NCBI RefSeq assembly: GCF_000368265.1
Contig: NZ_KB851219.1
Location: 2,040,484-2,104,483, forward strand
From: Acinetobacter brisouisimilis
GTDB taxonomy: Bacteria; Pseudomonadota; Gammaproteobacteria; Pseudomonadales; Moraxellaceae
DNA length: 64,000 nt
Direction of reading: 5' to 3'
Positions 37,406 to 46,915 of the stretch are shown here, in pieces. The notes under the pieces are model-generated. The model was not told the DNA's origin. It was given only the letters and a program-made list of their open reading frames with translations, and did not search any database. Every line of letters starts with the position of its first letter. The first letter of the stretch is position 1. Both the position numbers and the translations under genes were made by a program.

Positions 37406-38344
37406 CTAAGGCATAGCCTTAGCAATTTTAATCATTTTATTATTCTCTGAGAATTCAATCCAACTATCATGAATAGATCTTATTGCCTCTTCATTATTTC
37501 GGATAGAAAAATCAGACTTTTCTAGAGCTTGAATAATACTAAATAAACTTGCCCAACCATTACTATCAGCATTTTGATTTATTGCTTTTTGTACAAATTT
37601 AACAAAGGTACCAAAACTTCGCTTTCTTAAATACATTTGGCTACCTTTCATTTTTATTTCAAATAAATCCAATGCCTTAACTAAACCTGATAATTTATCA
37701 TACCCATAGTTTCGCGTATCAAAATCAGGCTTTACTGTAGTTAAATATGCTCCAACACTACCTAAGTATGCCCAACCACTATCATCAGCATTATCTTTGA
37801 CAGCTTTATAAATTAAATTCAGGGAGTATTTATCTAACATAAATTGTGAATTTAATTCTTTACTCTCCTTATCGTTATTATCTTTTAATATGTTTTGCTT
37901 ATTTTCTGCCTCAAGATTCTCAACATAAATAAATTTATCACAAGCTTTCACAAATGCTTCAGGTGTTTTATTACGTCCAAAACCATAAACCGTTAAACCA
38001 CTTTCTCTGATTCTCGAAGCAAGGGGAGTAAAATCACTATCACTAGACACAATACAAAAGCCATCAAGTGCATTGCTATATAGCAAATCCATCGCATCGA
38101 TGATCAAAATCATATCTGTAGCATCTTTACCTTTAGTATATGCAAACTGCTGAACAGGTGTAATTGCATACGGCAGTAAAATATCACGCCAATTTTTTAG
38201 AGTATCAGTACTCCAATCGCCGTAAACACGTTTAACACTTGCAATTCCATACTTTGCAACTTCTTCTAGTACGAACTGAATTGAATTTAGAGAAGAATTA
38301 TCAGCATCAATTAAGACTGCTAATTTTTTTGATTTTATTTCCAT
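37406..38344 (-). CDS. NYN-domain ribonuclease-like protein with C-terminal LOTUS repeats
   Basis: A 312-residue protein. Residues about 8-150 form a NYN (PIN-like) nuclease domain: VLIDADNSS with Asp13 and Asp15, DATDMILIIDAMD, and IVSSDSDFTPLASRIRESG supply the acidic metal-binding site. Residues about 165-245 and 245-312 look like two OST-HTH/LOTUS modules, each with a GWAxLxxI/V..L pattern (DDSGWAYLGSVGAYL, DSNGWASLFSIIQAL). Such proteins are predicted RNA-binding RNases. Codon use is more AT-rich than the neighbours, which hints at horizontal gain. It starts just past the topA terminator and runs close into the zincin gene. Confidence 0.85.
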   Translation of the reverse strand: MEIKSKKLAVLIDADNSSLNSIQFVLEEVAKYGIASVKRVYGDWSTDTLKNWRDILLPYAITPVQQFAYTKGKDATDMILIIDAMDLLYSNALDGFCIVSSDSDFTPLASRIRESGLTVYGFGRNKTPEAFVKACDKFIYVENLEAENKQNILKDNNDKESKELNSQFMLDKYSLNLIYKAVKDNADDSGWAYLGSVGAYLTTVKPDFDTRNYGYDKLSGLVKALDLFEIKMKGSQMYLRKRSFGTFVKFVQKAINQNADSNGWASLFSIIQALEKSDFSIRNNEEAIRSIHDSWIEFSENNKMIKIAKAMP

Positions 38345-38373
38345 GTATGTTCCATTTTTTATAAATATTAGAA

Positions 38374-38407
38374 AAAGATAAGGGCAAATTAATTTGCCCT
38401 TATCTTT
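38374..38407 (-). terminator. Terminator after topA (34-bp perfect palindrome)
   Basis: The 17 bases at 38374-38390 are exactly reverse-complemented at 38391-38407, with no central spacer. On the minus strand it is followed by a run of T. It ends topA and separates it from the NYN gene. Confidence 0.88.
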
Positions 38408-38424
38408 AAATTTTAAAAAAACTT

Positions 38425-41067
38425 TTAGCCTTCAATCCATTTTCCATCTTGATACACAAGACTCCATTTGGTTGGCTTGCCTTCTGGCGTTTCCGAGCCA
38501 ATATACTGAGCCTGATTTTTACGGCTAAATTTCACAATCGTGGTATTGCCTTCAGGATCTGTATCTGGAGCTTTTAACAAATACTGATATTTTGGATCAA
38601 GCTGTTCAGCAACGGTACGCAACTCAGCAATTTTCGGCGCACGAGTTTCACGGACTTTTGGAAACTTGCTGGCTGCGAGGAAAAGACCTGCCGCACCATC
38701 ACGCAAGACAAAGAAATCATCGTGTTTGGCTGAACGTAAATGTTCCATCTTGATCGGATCAACACGCGGTGGCGCAGGTTGACCATTTTTCAAGACTTTA
38801 CGGGTATTGTCACAACTGGTACAGGCAAAGTAAGGGCCAAAACGTCCAGTCTTTAACTGCATTTCGCCATCACATTTATCACATGGAATGGTCGGCCCAT
38901 CATAACCCTTGATCTTGAACTCGCCTTCTTCGAGTTCATAACCACCACAGTCTGGATTATTACCACAAACATGCAGCTTGCGCCCGCCGTCAATCACATA
39001 GCTGTCCATGGCGGTGCCACATTTTGGACAACGGCGTTTTGACATCAGATCAGCAGTTTCGGCACCATCGTCATCCGACAAAATCGCCAAAGATTCAACA
39101 GGCGTTAAATTCAGTGTGCCTTTACAGCGCTCTTTCGGTGGCAAGTTATAGCCCGAGCAACCCAAGAACACACCTGTTGTTCCTGTCCGAATCTGCATTG
39201 GACGACTGCATTCAGGACAATGCACATCTGCAACTTCCACAGGCTGATTGCGGCGCATGCCCTGTTCGCCCTGTGCCACATTCAGACGCTTTTTAAAGTC
39301 ACCATAGAATGTATCAAGTAACTCTTTCCAGCCACGTTCGCCTATGGCTACTTTATCAAGCTGACCTTCGAGATCTGCTGTAAAGGCGTAGTTCATCAGG
39401 TTATTAAAGCTTTCGTCCAAGCGGTCGGTGACAATTTCACCCATTTTTTCCGCGAATAAACGGCGGTTTTCCAGTTTGACGTAACCACGTTCCTGAATGG
39501 TAGAAATAATCGCAGCATACGTCGAAGGTCGACCAATACCGCGTTTTTCCAGTTCTTTCACCAAAGAGGCTTCGGTAAAGCGCGCAGGCGGTTTGGTAAA
39601 ATGCTGACTCGGGTCAAGTTTGATGAGTTGTAACACATCACCCACTTTGACCGCAGGCAACAATACGTCATCATCAGATTTATTGACACCGCGAACTTTG
39701 GTAAAGCCATCAAATACCAAAGTTCGACCTTTGGCTTTAAGTTCAATATCGGCAGCTGAAACCAGTAATGTCGAAGACAGATATTCGGCTGGCGTCATCT
39801 GACATGCAACAAACTGGCGCCAGATCAAATCATATAAACGCTGCGCATCACGTTCGACACCAACGAGCTGATCACCTGCCAAAGCCACATTGGATGGTCG
39901 AATCGCTTCATGTGCTTCTTGTGCACCCGCTTTATTACCATAACGGTTTGGCTGTTCAGGCAAATATTTAGCGCCATACTGACTAGCAATATGTTCACGT
40001 ACCATATTGACTGCATCATTACTCAAGAATGTCGAGTCAGTACGCATATAGGTAATAAAACCTGCCTCATACAAACGCTGTGCCAGCATCATAGTTTTCT
40101 TGACTGAGAAACCTAAACGCGTACTGGCTGCCTGTTGCAAGGTCGAGGTGATATACGGTGCACTTGGATTGACCTTGGTCGGTTTATCTTCGCGTTGTGC
40201 TACTTGGTACTGTGCACCTTGCAAAGTTGCAAGCAACTGATCCGTATCAGCTTTATTTCTTAATTTGAGGGTTTTTCCTGCCAGTTTGACGGCTTCTAAA
40301 CGAATATCATCTTTTTTCGACTGGGTATCTGCAAAGACCTGCCAGTATTCTTCAGGAATAAATGCACGAATTTCCCGCTCACGCTCTACGACAAGCTTCA
40401 CAGCTACCGACTGCACACGCCCTGCCGATAACCCTCGGGCAATTTTTTCCCACAGCAGTGGTGAAATCATAAAGCCAACTACGCGATCAAGAAAACGGCG
40501 GGCTTGCTGTGCATTGACGCGATCAATATCTAGGCGGGTTGGGTGCTTAAACGCTTCTTGAATGGCATTTTTGGTAATTTCGTTAAACACGACACGGCGA
40601 TAACGTGAATCATCACCACCAATCACTTCACGCAAATGCCAGGCAATTGCTTCCCCTTCACGGTCCAAATCCGTTGCGAGATAGATTTCATCGACTTGTG
40701 AAGCCAGTTTTTTTAATTCAGCAACGACATGCTCTTTGCCTGGCAAAACTTCATAGTGCGCAGACCAACCATGTTCAGGGTCAACACCCATACGGTTAAT
40801 CAGAGATTGCTGAGCTTTTTGCTGTTTTTCTACATCGGTCAGCTTGGTGCGGGTTGTGGTTTTTTTCTCACCTGTTTTGGCTGAACCGCCTGTCGGTAGG
40901 TCACGGACATGCCCTACCGAAGACTTGACGATATATTCATTCCCCAAATACTTGTTAATGGTTTTCGCTTTGGCTGGCGACTCCACAATCACCAGTGCAC
41001 GCTTATTGGTCGCACTCGCGGATTGTTCTGTAGTCGTTTTAGCGCTAGACCGAGGAGCATTCGCCAT
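38425..41067 (-). CDS. topA: DNA topoisomerase I
   Basis: Type IA topoisomerase that relaxes negative supercoils, 880 residues. The Toprim domain near the N-terminus has [19 protein letters not shown] and [13 protein letters not shown]; the active tyrosine is Tyr340 in [10 protein letters not shown]. Three C-terminal zinc ribbons follow ([26 protein letters not shown]). A Ser/Thr-rich extension of about 20 residues precedes the core. A perfect palindrome terminator lies 18 bases after the stop. Confidence 0.97.
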   Translation of the reverse strand: MANAPRSSAKTTTEQSASATNKRALVIVESPAKAKTINKYLGNEYIVKSSVGHVRDLPTGGSAKTGEKKTTTRTKLTDVEKQQKAQQSLINRMGVDPEHGWSAHYEVLPGKEHVVAELKKLASQVDEIYLATDLDREGEAIAWHLREVIGGDDSRYRRVVFNEITKNAIQEAFKHPTRLDIDRVNAQQARRFLDRVVGFMISPLLWEKIARGLSAGRVQSVAVKLVVEREREIRAFIPEEYWQVFADTQSKKDDIRLEAVKLAGKTLKLRNKADTDQLLATLQGAQYQVAQREDKPTKVNPSAPYITSTLQQAASTRLGFSVKKTMMLAQRLYEAGFITYMRTDSTFLSNDAVNMVREHIASQYGAKYLPEQPNRYGNKAGAQEAHEAIRPSNVALAGDQLVGVERDAQRLYDLIWRQFVACQMTPAEYLSSTLLVSAADIELKAKGRTLVFDGFTKVRGVNKSDDDVLLPAVKVGDVLQLIKLDPSQHFTKPPARFTEASLVKELEKRGIGRPSTYAAIISTIQERGYVKLENRRLFAEKMGEIVTDRLDESFNNLMNYAFTADLEGQLDKVAIGERGWKELLDTFYGDFKKRLNVAQGEQGMRRNQPVEVADVHCPECSRPMQIRTGTTGVFLGCSGYNLPPKERCKGTLNLTPVESLAILSDDDGAETADLMSKRRCPKCGTAMDSYVIDGGRKLHVCGNNPDCGGYELEEGEFKIKGYDGPTIPCDKCDGEMQLKTGRFGPYFACTSCDNTRKVLKNGQPAPPRVDPIKMEHLRSAKHDDFFVLRDGAAGLFLAASKFPKVRETRAPKIAELRTVAEQLDPKYQYLLKAPDTDPEGNTTIVKFSRKNQAQYIGSETPEGKPTKWSLVYQDGKWIEG

Positions 41068-41096
41068 AATGGTATTCGTTTCCTATTTCTAAAATT

Positions 41097-41537
41097 TTAA
41101 AGTTCAGCCAAAGCTGTAAGGTAGGCTTTCATTGCTTCCAGTTGGGTTGCATGTAAGTCTGCATGTTCATCCCAATATGCACCAATACAGTTCGCCTGCA
41201 TATCAATAGCATAAATCCCCTTTAATGCAATGGGATAATCTTTAAATTTGTCATCACCATAGACCAGTTCAAACTTGTCGTCCTGAATTCGGGCACGCAT
41301 TAATGGCAATTTTGCTTCAGGCAGTAGCACACTGTAATACGCCACCATACTGGCTCGGGTTTCAGTGGCTTTGGGTATTTTTGTCCATTCTGGTGCAGCA
41401 ATTAAGCGTGGATGCAACCCCATCTTGCGCGCTTTATCACGCATCATGCCAAGGGCTTTTTCACGTGGATTGACTCTTAAACCCAAGACCGAACCCAATA
41501 CAAACAGCACAATAATAATGGTAATCCAAAGACCCAT
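41097..41537 (-). CDS. Membrane-anchored protein of unknown function beside topA
   Basis: A 146-residue protein with one N-terminal hydrophobic segment (residues 2-20, GLWITIIIVLFVLGSVLGL). It is followed by a soluble domain with EKALGMMRDKARKMGLHPRL and LPLMRARIQDDKFELVYGDD. I do not recognise the family. It reads into topA with a 29-base gap, so it may be co-transcribed with it. It probably sits in the inner membrane with the domain on one side only. Confidence 0.75.
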   Translation of the reverse strand: MGLWITIIIVLFVLGSVLGLRVNPREKALGMMRDKARKMGLHPRLIAAPEWTKIPKATETRASMVAYYSVLLPEAKLPLMRARIQDDKFELVYGDDKFKDYPIALKGIYAIDMQANCIGAYWDEHADLHATQLEAMKAYLTALAEL

Positions 41538-41630
41538 ACCTGACGTTCTTCATTTATTCATCTTGTATTAGAGTTACATAAGCTGAATAGAAAAGGCAAG
41601 TTTTCCTGATCAAGTGCAAGTCAGCTTGCG

Positions 41631-41847
41631 TATCTTTGCAGCCATATTTGCAATTTTTGTGGATTAAAACCAATTTGCTTTAACCAAGCTACCGCATTTT
41701 TATGGCTATGAAGATATATGTGGGTTCAATAAAAGTAGGCTTTCAAAGCACCATCAATGCCCTGCTCAAGAGCATCCATCACTTTTTTTGTGCTCAGGTT
41801 TAAACTGATTAGGACATTCTGCCCATAAAAAATAAATGCGCTTTTTT
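41631..41847 (-). pseudogene. Decayed gene fragment between slyX and the topA-linked gene
   Basis: On the minus strand a coding-like frame reads KKRIYFLWAECPNQFKPEHKK. At a run of seven A it shifts by one base into VMDALEQGIDGALKAYFY, hits a TGA, and continues in that same frame through THIYLHSHKNAVAWLKQIG to a final stop (about 70 codons in all). It looks like a gene broken by one base in a homopolymer plus one nonsense change, with no visible start. I do not know the family. Confidence 0.4.
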
Positions 41848-41880
41848 CACTTCATGCTGTTTCAATTACACCATTGAGGC

Positions 41881-42123
41881 TTAGTAATGTGGCGGCTTAT
41901 TGGTTAAAGGATCAAACGGTGCAATCCCTTCTGATAAATCTGCTGCTTCGACACGCTGATACAAAAACTGCAATTGTTTTTGCAAATCCGCAATTTCCAA
42001 GCTTTGTCGAGCCAATTGTTCATTCAATTGTTCAACTAAATCATCTAAAAATGCAATTCGGACTTGCAAATCTTCAATGGGTGCGGAAAATGACGCTTGA
42101 TCATCATATGGTGGTTTAGTCAT
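41881..42123 (-). CDS. slyX: SlyX family protein
   Basis: An 80-residue protein that is mostly a coiled coil (residues 18-60, with LQVRIAFLDDLVEQLNEQLA and LQKQLQFLYQRV) and ends in the PPHY tail typical of SlyX. SlyX is a small conserved gammaproteobacterial protein without a clear biochemical role. It is divergent from uup with a 35-base gap. Confidence 0.88.
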   Translation of the reverse strand: MTKPPYDDQASFSAPIEDLQVRIAFLDDLVEQLNEQLARQSLEIADLQKQLQFLYQRVEAADLSEGIAPFDPLTNKPPHY

Positions 42124-42158
42124 TTAACACTCCTCAATTTGGAATTTTAGGAAACTCT

Positions 42159-44066
42159 ATGGCCTATATTACTTTAAGGGATGTCCAACTTGCATTTGGT
42201 GGACCCGCCCTTCTCGACGGCGCGAACTTTACTTTGGAACGTGGCGAACGAGTGTGTTTGATTGGGCGCAACGGTGAGGGTAAGTCTACTTTACTTAAAC
42301 TGATTGAGGGAAGCTTATTGCCCGATCATGGTGAAGTTTTGGTGCAAAATGGCTTAACCATTTCCATGCTTGCGCAAGATGTACCAATGGATTCGGGTAA
42401 AGTTGCCGATATCGTTGCCGATGGTGCAGGTGAAGCTGCCGAAGTTTTAAAACAATATCATACTGCAAGCGATGCCTGCGTTTTGGGTGATATGGCTGCC
42501 TGCGAACGCATGGGCGACCTGCAACACAAACTGGATCAGCTTGATGGTTGGACTTTAGAAAACAAGGTCAACACCATTTTGGGCAAAATGGGCTTAGACC
42601 CAGATGCTGATTTAGCAGATTTGTCAGGTGGTCGTAAGCGTCGCGTTTTGTTAGCTCGCGCACTTCTTACTCAACCTGATGTCCTCTTACTCGATGAACC
42701 GACCAACCATCTGGATGTCGAAAGTATTGAATGGTTAGAAAAATTCTTACTCGAACAAAATAACTTAACCCTGCTGTTTATTTCGCATGACCGTTCTTTT
42801 GTAGATCGCCTAGCGACGCGCATTGTCGAACTGGATCGTGGAACACTGCGTAGTTTTGAAGGTAACTATTCCCGTTACATTGAACTCAAAGCCCAACAGC
42901 TTGAAGCTGAAGAAAAGCAAAATGCGTTGTTTGACAAGAAACTAGCGGAAGAAGAAACCTGGATTCGTCAAGGCATTAAAGCCCGCCGTACCCGTAACGA
43001 AGGTCGTGTGCGTGCCTTAAAAGCCTTGCGTGAAGAATCCAAAGCACGTCGCTTCCAGCAAGGCAAGGTTAACATGGGCGTTCAGGAAGCACAGCGCTCA
43101 GGCAAACTGGTATTCGATATTGAGCATTTAAGTGTGCAGTATGGTGATCAACCACTGATTAAAGACTTCTCTGCGCTGGTGATGCGCGGCGACCGTATTG
43201 GTCTTGTTGGTGATAACGGTGTCGGTAAAACTACACTTATCAAAGCCATTTTGGGCGATATTGAACATACAGGTACTGTAAAAACAGGAACACAGCTTGA
43301 AGTCGCTTACTTCGACCAGTTGCGTAATCAGCTTGAACTTGAAAAATCAGTAGCTGCTAACGTGTCGGAAGGTTCTGACTTTGTCGATGTGAATGGTCAA
43401 CGCCGTCATATTTACAGTTATTTGCAAGATTTCCTGTTCTCACCTGAACGTGCCCGTACTCCAGTCAAAGCCTTGTCAGGTGGTGAGCGTAACCGTATCT
43501 TACTGGCAAAACTATTGCTCAAGCCATCCAACCTGATTGTCATGGACGAACCGACCAATGACCTCGATATGGTGACGCTAGAGTTGCTTGAAGATATGCT
43601 GGCAGAGTACAAAGGCACATTGCTGTTGATTAGCCATGACCGTGCCTTTATGGACAATGTCGTGACTTCAACTTGGGTCTTTGATGGTAAAGGCGGTATT
43701 GCCGAATATATCGGTGGCTATCAGGATTATCTGTTACAGCGCCCTGACGAGAAAGTGGTCGATCAAAAAGCTGATGTGAAAAAAGCGCAAGCCAAAGCAG
43801 AAGCCGATAAACTGGCAGCCGAAGCTGCGCCTAAAAAAGTTAAACTCAGCTACAAAGATCAGCGCGAACTTGAGCAATTGCCTGCCGAGATTGAAAGTCT
43901 GGAAACAGAACAATCTGAACTCTCTGCTAAACTTGCTGATGGCTCATGGTTCTTAAAAGATGCTGATGCAGCAACTCAAGCCAGTCAACGCCTCGCAGAA
44001 ATTGATGAACTTCTGCTAGAAAAATTAGAGCGTTGGGATGAGCTGGAAAATATGAGCAAAGGCTAA
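42159..44066 (+). CDS. uup: ABC-F family ATPase Uup
   Basis: Soluble protein with two ABC ATPase domains, 635 residues. Domain 1 has Walker A GRNGEGKST near 37-45, signature LSGGRKRRVLLARALL and Walker B LLLDEPTNHLD. Domain 2 has GDNGVGKTT, LSGGERNRILLAKLL and IVMDEPTNDLD. The linker between them is basic, and a C-terminal coiled coil of about 80 residues binds DNA in E. coli Uup. ABC-F proteins act on ribosomes, and Uup is also tied to precise excision of transposons. Confidence 0.94.
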   Translation: MAYITLRDVQLAFGGPALLDGANFTLERGERVCLIGRNGEGKSTLLKLIEGSLLPDHGEVLVQNGLTISMLAQDVPMDSGKVADIVADGAGEAAEVLKQYHTASDACVLGDMAACERMGDLQHKLDQLDGWTLENKVNTILGKMGLDPDADLADLSGGRKRRVLLARALLTQPDVLLLDEPTNHLDVESIEWLEKFLLEQNNLTLLFISHDRSFVDRLATRIVELDRGTLRSFEGNYSRYIELKAQQLEAEEKQNALFDKKLAEEETWIRQGIKARRTRNEGRVRALKALREESKARRFQQGKVNMGVQEAQRSGKLVFDIEHLSVQYGDQPLIKDFSALVMRGDRIGLVGDNGVGKTTLIKAILGDIEHTGTVKTGTQLEVAYFDQLRNQLELEKSVAANVSEGSDFVDVNGQRRHIYSYLQDFLFSPERARTPVKALSGGERNRILLAKLLLKPSNLIVMDEPTNDLDMVTLELLEDMLAEYKGTLLLISHDRAFMDNVVTSTWVFDGKGGIAEYIGGYQDYLLQRPDEKVVDQKADVKKAQAKAEADKLAAEAAPKKVKLSYKDQRELEQLPAEIESLETEQSELSAKLADGSWFLKDADAATQASQRLAEIDELLLEKLERWDELENMSKG

Positions 44067-44098
44067 ATTTATCCGTCATTCTTTTTATTAGATATTTT

Positions 44099-44124
44099 AA
44101 GTGCCATAATTGATTATGGCACTT
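44099..44124 (+). terminator. Hairpin after uup, terminator-like
   Basis: An 11-bp perfect stem AAGTGCCATAA with TTATGGCACTT and a four-base loop. Only a weak T stretch follows. Confidence 0.65.
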
Positions 44125-44215
44125 GATTTATCCTAAAGATAATATATAAAAACAAATAATTTTTATCAGAATTAATCATCCAAAAAATAATTTTTTAAAA
44201 TAGGAAATTTAAAGC

Positions 44216-44740
44216 ATGCTTATTTTAATTCCGATTTTTATATTATTAGTTATTGCTTCACTAATATTTCGGGGAGTATCCGACTTTATACAACTCAATT
44301 TTTTTAAACGACTAATATGGAGTCATCTTACAACAAGCCCTCTATGGTGTATATTTTTCTTACATGAGATTGGACAATATAGCGGACAAATGGAGGGAAC
44401 TGAATGGTTTAGTGTAGTACTTTTTTCTTTATTCATCTTACCTTTTATATTAGCTATTAGCCTGACAATTTATTTAATTATTAGTCTTATTTTAACAGCT
44501 CTAATCAATCATATTTTTATTTCATATCATCAAGAATGGAAATTAATATACAATCTATATATTATAAGCATTCTACTTCATTCTATCTTTGAATTACTGT
44601 GGTGGATATGTTATTACAACTCCAATTTATCAATTCGTAATATTATTTTCTCCAATATTTTTCTCTGTATTTCAGTTTGGCTACCTATATTCATTACAGT
44701 TTTTCTAGAACATCGAGATAAAAGAAAAACATCTTCTTAA
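44216..44740 (+). CDS. AT-rich integral membrane protein, unknown
   Basis: A 174-residue very hydrophobic protein with about five membrane helices: residues 1-18, 33-50, 66-100 (probably two), 110-128 and 140-165. It ends in a short basic tail (EHRDKRKTSS). I do not recognise it. The base composition is clearly more AT-rich than the neighbours, so it may be a recent gain. It stands alone between the uup hairpin and a convergent gene. Its start, ATG 44216, has only a weak site (AAATTTAAAGC) before it. Confidence 0.65.
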   Translation: MLILIPIFILLVIASLIFRGVSDFIQLNFFKRLIWSHLTTSPLWCIFFLHEIGQYSGQMEGTEWFSVVLFSLFILPFILAISLTIYLIISLILTALINHIFISYHQEWKLIYNLYIISILLHSIFELLWWICYYNSNLSIRNIIFSNIFLCISVWLPIFITVFLEHRDKRKTSS

Positions 44741-44797
44741 TCACAACAGAATAGAGAAACAACCCAGCATATTGCTTCTCTAACTTAGTATTCACAA

Positions 44798-45187
44798 TTA
44801 ACGAAATTTCTGATGATTAGCTTTTCTCATATTATCAATCGCAGGAATTGCCTGCTCATGCACCTGTTGCAAATTTCCAGCTTTAACCAAAGCCAAAGTT
44901 TGAGTTAGTTCCGTATTCAAACCATCTAGTGCTTTACGATATCCTAGAACCTCAGGGCTGTTATCAGGCTGACCAATCAATTTCATCGGAATAGACTGCT
45001 TAGCATCCAATACCGCCTTCTGCATGGCAGTTAATGCGGTCAGCGCTTGCTGGGTATTTTGTGTCTCTTGAAATAACTCGTAATTATTTTCTAGAGTTTC
45101 CATATCCTGCCCCAAATCGGCAGCAAAAACTGACTGCACCGCGAGGCTCAAGGTAATAGCACCGATCATCTGCCCTATTCTTTTCAC
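44798..45187 (-). CDS. cybC: Cytochrome b562 family protein
   Basis: A 129-residue periplasmic four-helix haem protein. The signal peptide is residues 1-22 (cut after VFA in QSVFAADLG), giving a mature protein whose Met7 (in DLGQDMETLE) and near C-terminal His (in NHQKFR) match the two haem ligands of E. coli cytochrome b562. There is no CxxCH, so haem is not covalent. Its electron partner is unknown. Confidence 0.87.
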   Translation of the reverse strand: MKRIGQMIGAITLSLAVQSVFAADLGQDMETLENNYELFQETQNTQQALTALTAMQKAVLDAKQSIPMKLIGQPDNSPEVLGYRKALDGLNTELTQTLALVKAGNLQQVHEQAIPAIDNMRKANHQKFR

Positions 45188-45273
45188 ACAATATCTCCTT
45201 ACTTGTTACTGAGGTCTTCAATCCGCAGATCTCATGATAATGCGGTTGCTATGCTGATTTTTACACAATAAGC

Positions 45274-45516
45274 TTATCTGTTTTTTAAATTCGGATTAAA
45301 AACCCGCTGAGTCGATGCAGGATATTTTTGCAGCTTATTCTCTGGGCGAATCGGGCGTATTACCAATTCACCACCACAATTTGGACAGATAAAATTAAAA
45401 ATCTGTTCACTACACAGCAAACAAAAGGTACATTCAAAAGAACAAATCAATACCTCTTTCGAATCCACGGCTAAATCAGCATTACAACACTCACAGTTTG
45501 GTCGTAGCTCCAGCAT
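45274..45516 (-). CDS. DUF1272 domain protein (small zinc-binding protein)
   Basis: An 80-residue protein with many cysteines: CECC at about 8-11, then ICSFECTFCLLC and CPNCGGEL, enough for two zinc sites. The start MLELRPNCECC and the CPNCGGELVIRP segment match the DUF1272 family. Its role is unknown. It is 18 bases after the macrodomain gene and probably co-transcribed. Confidence 0.85.
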   Translation of the reverse strand: MLELRPNCECCNADLAVDSKEVLICSFECTFCLLCSEQIFNFICPNCGGELVIRPIRPENKLQKYPASTQRVFNPNLKNR

Positions 45517-45534
45517 GATTATTTTCCCTTGGAC

Positions 45535-46086
45535 TTAGAGCAAACGTAAATCGCTCTGCTGCTTGGCATGATTTAAACTTTCCTGCTGATAAAGCTGGTA
45601 ATTTTCCTGATCAAAGCACACAAAAATGACCTCAGTCACCTGAGTTGAAGTTTTCAAAAAATCAATCACCGTGGCTAGGGCAATATTGACCGCACGCGCT
45701 TTGGGAAAGCCATACACACCTGTTGAAATATTGGGAAAAGCCACGCTATGTAGCTGCTTGGACTCTGCCAACTCCAGACTATGACGATAGGCATTTGCAA
45801 GAAACTGATCTTCATCATACATGCCATTTTCCCAAATCGGTCCAACCGTATGAATCACGTATTGTGCAGGCAATAATCCTGCATGGGTAATCACGGCTTC
45901 ACCCACTGCACAGCCGCCTTGGCGTGCTCGAATCTGCTGACATTCCGTCAAAATTTCAGCCCCACCTTTGCGATGAATAGCACCATCAACCCCGCCACCA
46001 CCAAGCAGCGAGCTATTGGCAGCATTCACAATTGCATCAACCTTCAGCTCTGTAATATCGCCCTGTATAATTCGGATTGTTTTCAT
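45535..46086 (-). CDS. ymdB: Macrodomain protein, O-acetyl-ADP-ribose deacetylase type
   Basis: A 183-residue single macrodomain. The ligand loop [20 protein letters not shown] starts at about residue 19 and holds the Asn and Asp used for deacetylation in YmdB; the second loop [13 protein letters not shown] is near residue 120. YmdB-type enzymes remove acetyl from O-acetyl-ADP-ribose or ADP-ribose from proteins, and YmdB also modulates RNase III in E. coli. Confidence 0.9.
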   Translation of the reverse strand: MKTIRIIQGDITELKVDAIVNAANSSLLGGGGVDGAIHRKGGAEILTECQQIRARQGGCAVGEAVITHAGLLPAQYVIHTVGPIWENGMYDEDQFLANAYRHSLELAESKQLHSVAFPNISTGVYGFPKARAVNIALATVIDFLKTSTQVTEVIFVCFDQENYQLYQQESLNHAKQQSDLRLL

Positions 46087-46185
46087 TGTGCCCTCCGCTT
46101 GATGCGCATTGATTCGATTTTAGCTCAAATTTTGCACTACACTCGCTATAATGACATCAATCACTATAGATGAATCATCCTCTCT

Positions 46186-46815
46186 ATGCTCAGTTTTAAC
46201 CAAATTCTTGCCTTTGCGCTCGTGTCCTTGCTGATGGTACTGACTCCAGGCCCAAATATGATTTACCTGATTTCACGTTCAATTTCGCAAGGTCGGCTGG
46301 CGGGACTGATTTCACTGGCAGGTGTGGCGCTGGGCTTTGTGTTTTATATGCTCTGTGCATCGTTTGGCATTACCTCTTTTGTGGTTGCCATTCCTTATGC
46401 CTACGATGCCATTCGGATTGCAGGGGCAGCTTATCTACTGTATCTGGCTTACCATGCCTTTCGCTCCAAAACCACCATTTTCGCAGTCAAATCACTAGAC
46501 CATAATTCACCAAGTAAATTATTTCTGATGGGTTTTCTGACCAATCTCCTGAATCCCAAAATTGCGATTATGTACCTGTCGTTATTGCCTCAGTTCTTGC
46601 ATCCTGAGCAAGGGCATATTTTGACGCAATCGGTTGCACTCGGTTTGATTCAAATTGTGATTAGCCTGTCGGTAAATGCCTTGATTGTATTTTCTGCAGC
46701 GCATATTGCCCATTTTTTACAATTGCACACATCTTGGGCGCAGTTACAAAAATGGCTGATGGGCAGCGTACTTTCAGCACTTGTCGTACGCATTTTATTG
46801 GAACAACGTCGTTAA
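46186..46815 (+). CDS. LysE/RhtB family exporter
   Basis: A 209-residue inner-membrane protein with about six helices. The N-terminus MLSFNQILAFALVSLLMVLT leads into PGPNMIYLISRSI, which is the LysE/RhtB signature. Such exporters remove amino acids (homoserine, threonine, leucine and others); the substrate here is unknown. It is divergent from the macrodomain gene. Confidence 0.9.
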   Translation: MLSFNQILAFALVSLLMVLTPGPNMIYLISRSISQGRLAGLISLAGVALGFVFYMLCASFGITSFVVAIPYAYDAIRIAGAAYLLYLAYHAFRSKTTIFAVKSLDHNSPSKLFLMGFLTNLLNPKIAIMYLSLLPQFLHPEQGHILTQSVALGLIQIVISLSVNALIVFSAAHIAHFLQLHTSWAQLQKWLMGSVLSALVVRILLEQRR

Positions 46816-46915
46816 CCAGTCACCATGTATTTATATCCATTGCGATAACTGTTGAATTTCGAAAATCAGTTCATGATACACTGCACCCAGTTTTTTATTC
46901 AGTTTTTATCGCCAT

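Noticed and set aside
45535..46086. Macrodomain protein with DUF1272 neighbour as a DarTG-like or defence system
   Set aside because: There is no DarT-type toxin or other effector nearby, and the macrodomain is the common YmdB type.
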